Below, piece by piece: positions 1-5,665 of a DNA stretch of 5,665 nucleotides (position 1 is the first letter of the stretch; each line of letters begins with the position of its first letter). The notes below the pieces were generated by a model. That model had not been told where the DNA came from and made no database searches. It worked only from the letters and a program-made list of their open reading frames with translations. Made by a program: the position numbers and the translations under genes. The stretch comes from Candidatus Electrothrix marina (GTDB lineage Bacteria; Desulfobacterota; Desulfobulbia; Desulfobulbales; Desulfobulbaceae): the NCBI GenBank assembly GCA_004028495.1, contig MTKS01000123.1, positions 1 to 5,665 of the forward strand. The letters are read 5' to 3'.

Positions 1-1
1 G

Positions 2-1318
2 ATGTTTTACCCGGGCGGGCTGACCGCCAAGATCCGGGGAATTCAGGTGCACGGCAAAGAGCAGGAGGTTGTCGAGGCAGGGCATCGTACGGCCATCAAT
101 CTGCAAGGTATTGAAAAGGAGCAGATCAATCGGGGCGATCTTGCAGCCACCCCCGGCACCATGCAATCCTCGACCCTGCTGGATGCTGATTTTCACTTTC
201 TGGCCAATAATTCGCGAAAGTTGAAGAACAGGACGCAGGTGCGCCTGCATGTGGGGACTCGGGAAATCCTCGCCCGTGTGGTGCTGATGGAAAAGGATAC
301 GGTGGAGCCGGGAGAAAATGCCGATATCCAGCTCATTATCCAGGAACCTGTGGCGGTCTGGCCGGGGGATCGTTTTGTCCTGCGCAGTTATTCACCGGTT
401 GCCACCTTGGGCGGCGGGGTGATTCTCAATAATGCGCCGCCAAAGAGAAAACGCACCACGGACCGCGATAGAGAACGTAATCATACTGTTTTTTCCATTT
501 ATAAGGCAGGTAACGATGGGGCCGACGGGGCCGGCATTATTGCAAAGATGCTCCTCTTTCTTGAAGAAAGCGGAAGACAGGGTATTACAGCGGATCAGCT
601 TTCCACCCGGTTGGGAGTATTCGGCAAAAAACTGAAAAAGAAGCTTCAGGTACCTGTTTCCTCGAAAAAAGTACTGGTGGTGGAATCGGAAAGTCAACGT
701 TTGGTTGCCGCACAGGTTATCGAACAGCTTAATCAATCCGTGCTTGGTTTGTTGGAGCAATATCATAAGGAAAACCCGCTGAAGACAGGTTTGGCACGGG
801 AAGAAATACGCTCCCGACTTAGGCCGCCGGTGGACCAGAAGCTGTTTCAGTATCTGATGACCACCCTTGCCAAGAACGGCCTCATTGTTCAGGAAGGGGC
901 GGAGGTTCGTCTGAGCAGTCATGAGGTGACCCTGCAGGTAGACGAACAGGAAATGCAGGAGAAAATCGGCAGGCTGTACAAGAACGCCGGTTTACGTCCG
1001 CCTAATCTGAAGGACGTGTTGGCCTTGTTTGCGGAATTCCCAGAAAAGCAGATTCGTCAGGTCATTGATCTGCTCTTGCAGAACGGCACCTTGATCAAAA
1101 TCAATGAGGCCTTGTTCTTCCATGCCGAGGAACTTAATCGGCTGGCTGATACCCTGCAGGACTGTCTGGGCAGGGAAGGGGAGATTGATGCTCCCGGCTT
1201 TAAAGACCTCACCGGCCTGACTCGCAAATACTCCATCCCTTTATTGGAATACTTTGACAAAATCAAACTGACCATCCGGGTCGGTGATAAGCGTATTCTG
1301 CGAAAGAATACGGGATGA
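2..1318 (+). CDS. selB: Selenocysteine-specific translation elongation factor SelB, 5' truncated by the window edge
   Basis: SelB is a cytoplasmic GTPase that carries selenocysteyl-tRNA(Sec) to the ribosome and binds the SECIS hairpin that recodes UGA. The visible 438 residues begin inside EF-Tu-like domain II. The segment AGHRTAINLQGIEKEQINRGD (split across residues 26-46) is the SelB domain II signature. Domain III follows (about 75-145), with the AVWPGDRFVLR and ATLGGGVIL motifs. The C-terminal winged-helix region runs from about 170 to 435: NPLKTGLAREEIRSRL (258-273) and FKDLTGLTRKYSIPLLEYF (400-418) are typical of the last SelB winged helices, and the ending RVGDKRILRK is the normal SelB C-terminus. 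SelB is usually about 630 residues, so roughly 200 residues (the G domain with its GTP motifs) lie off the left edge. The ATG at 2 is therefore an internal Met, not the start. The TGA stop overlaps the ATG of the next gene by four bases, implying one operon. No frameshift is seen. Confidence 0.95.
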   Translation: MFYPGGLTAKIRGIQVHGKEQEVVEAGHRTAINLQGIEKEQINRGDLAATPGTMQSSTLLDADFHFLANNSRKLKNRTQVRLHVGTREILARVVLMEKDTVEPGENADIQLIIQEPVAVWPGDRFVLRSYSPVATLGGGVILNNAPPKRKRTTDRDRERNHTVFSIYKAGNDGADGAGIIAKMLLFLEESGRQGITADQLSTRLGVFGKKLKKKLQVPVSSKKVLVVESESQRLVAAQVIEQLNQSVLGLLEQYHKENPLKTGLAREEIRSRLRPPVDQKLFQYLMTTLAKNGLIVQEGAEVRLSSHEVTLQVDEQEMQEKIGRLYKNAGLRPPNLKDVLALFAEFPEKQIRQVIDLLLQNGTLIKINEALFFHAEELNRLADTLQDCLGREGEIDAPGFKDLTGLTRKYSIPLLEYFDKIKLTIRVGDKRILRKNTG

Positions 1319-4149
1319 GCAGCGTTTCGGCAGGGCAATCAGACAGGCTGTGGGGAAGGGGTGTTCAAGCAGCAGAGGGCCCGGTCATTGTTCTCCTTCT
1401 CTTTGCTGTTGCCTTTTTTCTGCCGGATTCGGGCGACGGGCACCGGCTCCATGCATCTCTGCATATTTTCCTCCTTGCCGGTGGAGCCTTTGCAGCCCTC
1501 TTTTCTGCCTTATTTTGGATGCTGATCCGGAATGAAGATGAAGAAGGCTCTGATCATCGTTTTATTCTGCTTGCTTCCGCGTTGCTGGGTATGGGGATCC
1601 TTGATGGACTCGATGGATTTTATAGAGGATATGCGGTCTTCTCCTTTCCCCCTCCCCATCTGCATGTTCCGGCTCTGTTCATCGGAGGCGTGACCTTGGC
1701 CCTGACTGGCCTGCCGACAGGAATGCTGTCCCGAGGGCTGTTAAAATTCCTTCCGTGGCTGATCGGGTGCATCTGTCTTGTTGTCGGGATACTTCTGCTG
1801 TTCTTTTTCGGTACCGTCCCTGCGCAGGAAATGAGCAGCAGTCTGCGCTCAATTGCCCGACCTCTTGCTTTTGTCGGCGGTATCGGCTTTTTTGTTGCAT
1901 GGCTGGTTTTTCTCCGCACTCGCCAAGGGGATGCTTCTGGAGAGAACCGGCTTCCGGCAAACGGGAGCTTCCTTTTTGCCCTGGCCTCTTTCCTTTCGCT
2001 TTTTTCCTCCGGTTGGGATCTTCTCTGGTGGTTCCGACACCTGTTGCTTTTTTTCGCCTACCTGCTGTGCAGCTTTTTTTTGCTGAGTTTCTGCCGTGAT
2101 GAAGTAAAAAAACTCCGGGGGAACCGTGAGGAGCTTGAGACAACGAAAAAGAAACTCGCAGATATTCTTGCGCACTCTCCCGCTCTTATTGCCCTGAAAG
2201 ATGCAGGCGGACGATTCGTCCTGACAAACAGACGTTTTGAAAAATATTTCGGGCTGGAACAGAAAGATATCATCGGCAGAGCGGAAGAGGATATTCTGGA
2301 CATCCCGCCACGGGCTCAACATAATGAAGCGGAAGAAGAATATGAGGAAACGCTCTGCATAAACAAGGAGAAAAGGGTACTGTCGACATCCCGTTTTCCC
2401 TTGACAGATTTCGGGCAGGAGAACTGCGGCGGCGGCTATATCCGAACCGATAGTACAGATCGAAAAGACCTGGAATATCAACTGCAACTCGACCAGAAAA
2501 TACTGGAACGTGCTGAAGAAGCTATTGTTGTTACCGATGCCTATGCCACGATCATAGATATTAACAAGGCTTATACCCGTATTACCGGTTATGAGCCAAG
2601 GGAGATCATTGGTGAGAATCCAAGGATCTGTAAGTCAGGCCATCATGATCAGGCCTTTTACAAGGCGATGTGGAAAGAACTGCTGGAGACGGGGAAGTGG
2701 TCAGGCGAAATCTGGGACCGGCGCAAGAACGGCGAGGTGTATCAAAAATGGCTGACCATCAATGCAATATACGATAACACTGGCGAGACGATAAATTATA
2801 TCGGTATCTTTACGGATATTACAGAGAAGAGAAGGGTGGAACGGCAGCTGAAAAAACTGCTTTTTTACGATTCTCTGACCAACCTGCCCAACCGGACCCT
2901 TTTTGAGGAACTTCTTGTTCAGGCCGTACAGAACAGTCAGTTTCATGATGAACCATTGGTGCTCCTCTGTATTGATTTGCATCGCTTTAAGGATATCAAT
3001 GATACCCTTGGCTATAAGGCCGGTGATGAACTGCTGATCCAGGTCTCCAAGAGGATTCGCAGCTGTGTCCGGGAAACTGATACTGTCTCCAGATTATACG
3101 GCGATGAGTTCATGGTTCTTCTGTCCGAGATCAAGTTGAAAGAATCTATCGGCCATCTGGCTCGTCATTTGCTCCATGTTCTCCAGCAACCCTTCCATCT
3201 TGCGGGCGAGGAGGTCTTTATTGATGCCTGTATAGGTATCAGCGTTTATCCTGAGGATGGAGAGGATGCGGAACATCTGGTCAGGAATGCCAATACGGCA
3301 ATGAACTATGCTCAAAAGAGGGGGCAGGGGAATTACCAGTATTTTCGTGCTCATATGAATGAAAATTTGCAGCATCGGGTGACGGTGGAAAGGGAGTTGC
3401 GCCATGCTTTGGAACGGGAAGAATTCATCCTCTTCTACCAACCAAAGTGTACTCTCTCCACAGGGCGTATAGCCGGGGTCGAGGCCTTGATGCGCTGGCG
3501 CCACCCGACAAAAGGAATTATTTCTCCGGCTGAATTTATTCCGGTTGCCGAGGAAAGCAGCCTTATTCTTGCTCTCGGAGAGTGGGGCCTCAGGGAGGCC
3601 TGTCGTCAGGTCAAGGTCTGGCGGGAGCAGGGGCTGGGGGTATTGCCTATGGCAGTTAATCTCTCTTCCAAACAATTTCAGGATAAACAGCTGCTGCGCC
3701 TTGTTATTGAAGCCCTTGATGAAAATAAAATGGAGCCGGAGGCGTTGGAGTTGGAGATCACGGAAAGTGTTTTGATGGAATATCCTGATGTAGCTGCGCA
3801 ATTACTTAAAGACATCAGGGGGATGGGTGTGCGGATAGCCATTGATGATTTCGGCACCGGTTACTCTTCGCTTGCCTATTTGAAAAGCTTTCCAGTCAAT
3901 ACCTTGAAGATTGATCAGGCTTTTATTACTGATATTGTCCGTGATAATAATGATGGGGCTATAGTTGGTTCTATTCTGTCAATGGCGAAGAACCTGAATC
4001 TGAAGGTCATTGCCGAGGGGGTTGAGACTAAGGGACAGATGGAGCTTCTCAGGAAGATGGGATGTGAAGAGATACAGGGATATTATTTCAGTAAGCCGCT
4101 GCCGCCGGAGGGGATTGCTGAGCTTCTGAGGAAAAGTGAGTTGTGCTAA
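1315..4149 (+). CDS. Membrane-anchored PAS-PAS-GGDEF-EAL protein, probable c-di-GMP phosphodiesterase
   Basis: This 944-residue cyclic-di-GMP signalling protein sits in the inner membrane. Hydrophobic segments at roughly 23-37, 48-71, 82-98, 117-134, 143-166, 182-200, 217-234 and 240-260 form a 7-8 helix sensor region of MASE-like character. A short charged coiled coil follows (262-283), then PAS 1 (about 284-388), PAS 2 with its PAC tail (about 395-505, ending GIFTDITEKRR), GGDEF (about 512-675) and EAL (about 690-938). The EAL domain keeps the expected catalytic and metal residues: E723 (EAL), N782, E814, D844-D845 (DDFGTGYSSL), K865, E901 (EGVE) and Q921. The GGDEF domain has DSLTNLPNR and FKDIND, but its signature is Y595-GDEF instead of GGDEF. 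The inhibitory I-site R586-E-T-D589 sits five residues upstream, as is normal. By family knowledge, net phosphodiesterase activity is likeliest, with the GGDEF domain perhaps regulatory or weakly active. The ATG at 1315 overlaps the selB stop (ATGA) and lacks a strong Shine-Dalgarno, which suggests translational coupling. The sensed signal is unknown. Confidence 0.93.
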   Translation: MSSVSAGQSDRLWGRGVQAAEGPVIVLLLFAVAFFLPDSGDGHRLHASLHIFLLAGGAFAALFSALFWMLIRNEDEEGSDHRFILLASALLGMGILDGLDGFYRGYAVFSFPPPHLHVPALFIGGVTLALTGLPTGMLSRGLLKFLPWLIGCICLVVGILLLFFFGTVPAQEMSSSLRSIARPLAFVGGIGFFVAWLVFLRTRQGDASGENRLPANGSFLFALASFLSLFSSGWDLLWWFRHLLLFFAYLLCSFFLLSFCRDEVKKLRGNREELETTKKKLADILAHSPALIALKDAGGRFVLTNRRFEKYFGLEQKDIIGRAEEDILDIPPRAQHNEAEEEYEETLCINKEKRVLSTSRFPLTDFGQENCGGGYIRTDSTDRKDLEYQLQLDQKILERAEEAIVVTDAYATIIDINKAYTRITGYEPREIIGENPRICKSGHHDQAFYKAMWKELLETGKWSGEIWDRRKNGEVYQKWLTINAIYDNTGETINYIGIFTDITEKRRVERQLKKLLFYDSLTNLPNRTLFEELLVQAVQNSQFHDEPLVLLCIDLHRFKDINDTLGYKAGDELLIQVSKRIRSCVRETDTVSRLYGDEFMVLLSEIKLKESIGHLARHLLHVLQQPFHLAGEEVFIDACIGISVYPEDGEDAEHLVRNANTAMNYAQKRGQGNYQYFRAHMNENLQHRVTVERELRHALEREEFILFYQPKCTLSTGRIAGVEALMRWRHPTKGIISPAEFIPVAEESSLILALGEWGLREACRQVKVWREQGLGVLPMAVNLSSKQFQDKQLLRLVIEALDENKMEPEALELEITESVLMEYPDVAAQLLKDIRGMGVRIAIDDFGTGYSSLAYLKSFPVNTLKIDQAFITDIVRDNNDGAIVGSILSMAKNLNLKVIAEGVETKGQMELLRKMGCEEIQGYYFSKPLPPEGIAELLRKSELC

Positions 4150-4154
4150 CCCGC

Positions 4155-4160
4155 AAAGGA
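4155..4160 (+). promoter_or_regulatory. Ribosome binding site deciding the start at 4166
   Basis: AAAGGA lies five bases before ATG 4166. It supports that ATG over the upstream in-frame GTG at 4136, which would overlap the EAL gene and add ten residues (including CANPQRN) that look like read-through of the spacer. Confidence 0.6.
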
Positions 4161-4165
4161 ATTAT

Positions 4166-4555
4166 ATGAAACTAGAAAAACTGAAGAAAAAAGAATTAGA
4201 TGAGTATTGTGAAAGGATTGGAATTGAAATAAAGAATAAGAAAAAAATAGAACTCATTCAAGCTGTATATGACCATGACAGAGCTATTATTGACCAAGCA
4301 ATAAAAGACGGGAATTGCTTGAATCTACTAAGGTCAAAAATCAATGCATTGGCTGACGAATATGCTTCCAATTTGGATCAGAAGATTGTTTCCAGAAAAG
4401 AGGAGATGAAGAAAGATGATAATTCTCATTATCTCATCTACAGAGTACTTGGGATTTCATATGAAGAAGGATTTCTCATTGACGAATACCAAAATACGGG
4501 CCGGTTTCTGTATAAATATGCAGGATCTTTTTTGGAAGAAGCTGCCTCAATGTAG
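4166..4555 (+). pseudogene. Truncated restriction endonuclease (ApaLI-like N-terminal part) with SAP-like N-terminus
   Basis: A 129-codon reading frame is cut off at a mobile element. Residues 1-35 (KLKKKELDEYCERIGIE, then KKKIELIQAVYD) have the pattern of a SAP or Rho-N helix-loop-helix DNA-binding motif. Residues about 57-127 contain LADEYASNLDQKI, DDNSHYLIYRVLGIS and YQNTGRFLYKYAGSFLEEA. From memory these resemble the N-terminal part of ApaLI-family type II restriction endonucleases. In that family the catalytic PD-(D/E)xK core follows this block, and here it is absent. The TAG stop is made of the TA target plus the first G of the element, so the end is an insertion product and not a natural C-terminus. 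The gene starts 16 bases after the EAL gene stop and is much more A-rich than it. The DNA methylase remnant beyond the element supports an R-M origin. The family name is a recollection and not a database match; a free-standing small SAP-like protein is the alternative. Cleavage activity is not expected. Confidence 0.55.
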
Positions 4556-4567
4556 GCCGTCTAAAAA
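4555..4567 (+). repeat. Left terminal inverted repeat of the MITE-like element
   Basis: GGCCGTCTAAAAA pairs with the complement of 4867-4879; the only mismatch is the third base (C versus G). It is preceded by TA at 4553-4554. The first G completes the TAG that ends the upstream reading frame. Confidence 0.75.
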
Positions 4568-4674
4568 GCCAATATTTTTTTGCCCACCTTTTGGACATCA
4601 GGCGATTCGGTTGGACGACCATATTCAGCTTCAATCTTAGAGAACTCTAGCTTTGTCAATAAAATCTGCTTGAC

Positions 4675-4688
4675 TTTTTGATCAAAAA
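4675..4688. repeat. Perfect 14-bp palindrome inside the element
   Basis: TTTTTGATCAAAAA is identical to its reverse complement. It lies within a larger set of inverted repeats (CTTGACT at 4669-4675 with AGTCAAG at 4733-4739, and CTTAA at 4708-4712 with TTAAG at 4726-4730). This is compatible with the fold-back character of MITEs. No binding protein can be named. Confidence 0.5.
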
Positions 4689-4866
4689 TGGGGCCCATTA
4701 TGTTTCACTTAAGTTGTTGTACTAATTAAGTTAGTCAAGTTTTTTGACCACTTTTTAGCCCACGCTTTGCGCAGCAAGTCCAGAAGGAAACTAGGTCTAG
4801 CCTCTTGAAGAGTAGTAAAAAAGCCAGGCCACAATTTAGGCCAAGAAAAATGAGCCAAAAAGCCCG

Positions 4867-4879
4867 TTTTTAGACGCCC
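4867..4879 (-). repeat. Right terminal inverted repeat of the MITE-like element
   Basis: Read on the minus strand this is GGGCGTCTAAAAA, a 12/13 match to the left end. TA follows at 4880-4881, and the methylase remnant resumes immediately at 4882. Confidence 0.75.
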
Positions 4880-4881
4880 TA

Positions 4882-5604
4882 GATCAAATACTTCAGCTGA
4901 GAACCCGTGATGAACATAATAAATCAGTTTATGCTAAAGATAACGATGGAAGCTTTAAGCATGGGGATAAGAAAAAAGGAGTTCCGCTTAGTGATGTATG
5001 GGATATTCCATACTTAAATCCAAAAGCAAAGGAGCGGGTCGGATACCCTACACAAAAGCCTTTGATTCTATTAGAGAGAATAGTGCAGCTTGTGACCAGT
5101 AAAGGGGATACTGTACTTGATCCTTTTTGTGGGAGCGGAACCACCTGTGTTGCTGCCAGTAGGCTCGGGAGAAATTATATTGGAATAGACAAATCAACAG
5201 AAGCCGTTGAATTGTCAAAGAGTCACATATCGAACCCCGTTAAGACTGAATCGAATGTACTCAAAAATGGCAGGGAATCCTATGTTAATGTAGATAAAGC
5301 AGCATTAAGCCTGTTAAGCGGTATAGCGTTCAATCCGGTGCATAGGAATAAAGGTATAGACGCTATTTTAGTAGAGCAATATGAAGGTGCTCCAATATTG
5401 GTCAGGGTGCAAAGAAATAATGAGTCTGTAAATGATGCAGCTTCTTCTCTTGCCAAAGCTATGAAGGCAAAAAAATCAAAGAAATCTATTTTAATACAAA
5501 CAAATAATAACTGCGGTTTATTTGATGCTCTTCCTGTGCCTGAAGATATGGAGATATTAAAATCTCCAGCAATGCAACTGAATGAATTGCTGGAAAAAAG
5601 ATAG
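4882..5604 (+). pseudogene. 5'-truncated beta-class DNA methyltransferase (N6-adenine or N4-cytosine) with extra C-terminal domain
   Basis: The frame is open from the element edge to TAG 5602-5604 (240 codons) but contains no ATG. The first usable initiation codon is TTG at 5062, which lies in the middle of motif X and is not a credible start. Visible residues include DVWDIPYLNP (about 38-47), then VGYPTQKPLILLERIV (53-68), which is the motif X region, then the S-adenosylmethionine-binding motif I, DTVLDPFCGSGTT (76-88), and YIGIDKS, a motif II-like strand (99-105). This X-then-I order at the C-terminal side is that of beta-class methylases, where the catalytic (D/N/S)PPY motif IV lies N-terminal. 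Motif IV is missing here, so methylation is not expected. After about residue 118 there is an additional domain of some 120 residues, with RNKGIDAIL, ILVRVQR and KSILIQT, that is not part of the minimal methylase fold. The gene lies in a different frame from the endonuclease remnant and shares its A-rich composition. It probably belonged to the same R-M system. Confidence 0.85.
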
Positions 5605-5665
5605 TGCTTGCGTTCCCGGACAGCAAGATGCCCTTGGCAAAAATGAAACGGCAACATAGCATTAT

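Larger units (their letters stand above)
4555..4879. mobile_element. 325-bp MITE-like element with TA flanks (IS630/Tc1-mariner type, non-autonomous)
   Basis: The ends form an inverted repeat: GGCCGTCTAAAAA at 4555-4567 and its complement, reading GGGCGTCTAAAAA, at 4867-4879, with 12 of 13 positions matching. Both ends are directly flanked by the dinucleotide TA (4553-4554 and 4880-4881), which is the target duplication made by IS630/Tc1-mariner transposases. The interior has no frame long enough for a transposase (about 340 residues in that family), so movement would need an enzyme supplied by a full-length relative elsewhere. The interior is AT-rich with several internal palindromes. The element sits exactly between two broken genes, an endonuclease remnant on the left and a methylase remnant on the right. 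It also fills the only stretch of more than 300 bases in the window without a recognisable gene. The family assignment rests on the TA flanks and terminal repeats only. Confidence 0.7.

Noticed and set aside
392..922. Minus-strand frame of 176 codons opposite selB
   Set aside because: It lies wholly within well-supported selB winged-helix coding sequence, and its translation has no recognisable domain; it is a shadow frame.
1316..1318. selB TGA read as a selenocysteine codon
   Set aside because: The protein already ends with the normal SelB C-terminus (RILRK), and the TGA overlaps the ATG of the next gene as in ordinary coupled operons. The frame beyond it does not resemble a continuing SelB.
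1679..2487. Overlapping minus-strand frames opposite the membrane region of the GGDEF-EAL gene
   Set aside because: Their translations (rich in K, R, S and Q) are what antisense of hydrophobic coding gives, and no start signals or motifs are present.
3094..3801. Minus-strand frame of 235 codons opposite the GGDEF and EAL domains
   Set aside because: It is fully covered by conserved catalytic motifs of the plus-strand gene and has no protein family features.
4136..4165. GTG 4136 as start of the endonuclease remnant
   Set aside because: It would overlap the end of the EAL gene, and it lacks the AAAGGA ribosome binding site that is well spaced for ATG 4166.
5062..5604. Methylase gene starting at TTG 5062 as a complete 180-residue protein
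   Set aside because: The frame upstream (4882-5061) already reads the methylase motif VGYPTQKP, so the TTG is internal; the gene is truncated at the element and has no proper start.
5605..5640. Rho-independent terminator after the methylase remnant
   Set aside because: CTTGC (5607-5611) and GCAAG (5623-5627) make only a 5-bp stem with an 11-base loop and no T-run follows, so it is too weak to call.

Overview
The window looks like a piece of a Gram-negative bacterial chromosome. The two left-hand genes, a selenocysteine elongation factor and a large membrane cyclic-di-GMP enzyme with PAS domains, have moderate GC content. This combination would suit an anaerobic or sulfur-cycling proteobacterium or Desulfobacterota member (Desulfobulbales-like), but that is an inference from gene content and not a taxonomic assignment.

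Left part (2-4149): the window opens inside selB. The GTPase domain lies off the left edge; the rest of domain II, domain III and the C-terminal winged-helix region that binds the SECIS hairpin are present. Its TGA stop overlaps the ATG of the next gene (ATGA at 1315-1318). That gene encodes a 944-residue membrane protein with about seven or eight transmembrane segments, two PAS domains, a GGDEF domain and an EAL domain. The EAL domain has all its expected catalytic residues. The GGDEF signature is altered to YGDEF while its inhibitory RxxD site is kept, so the protein reads mainly as a c-di-GMP phosphodiesterase with a possibly regulatory GGDEF module. The two genes are probably co-transcribed and translationally coupled.

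Right part (4150-5665): just after the EAL gene the composition becomes visibly A-rich and the content changes to the wreck of a restriction-modification locus. A 129-codon remnant starts with a SAP-like helix pair and continues into what resembles the N-terminal part of an ApaLI-type restriction endonuclease. It ends exactly at the edge of a 325-bp element bounded by 13-bp imperfect inverted repeats (GGsCGTCTAAAAA) and flanked by TA on both sides. This looks like a non-autonomous MITE of the IS630/Tc1-mariner kind. On its other side, in a different frame, lies the C-terminal part of a beta-class DNA methyltransferase (motifs X and I, no DPPY motif IV, no start codon) with an additional C-terminal domain of about 120 residues.

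How it fits together: the left part is a working housekeeping and signalling operon. The right part is probably an acquired R-M system in which both the endonuclease and the methylase are broken at the MITE. Collapsing the element to one TA does not restore either gene. A single clean insertion therefore does not explain the locus, and an insertion plus a deletion, for instance recombination between two MITE copies, fits better. No tRNA, rRNA, CRISPR array or convincing terminator was seen; the last 61 bases hold nothing I can name.
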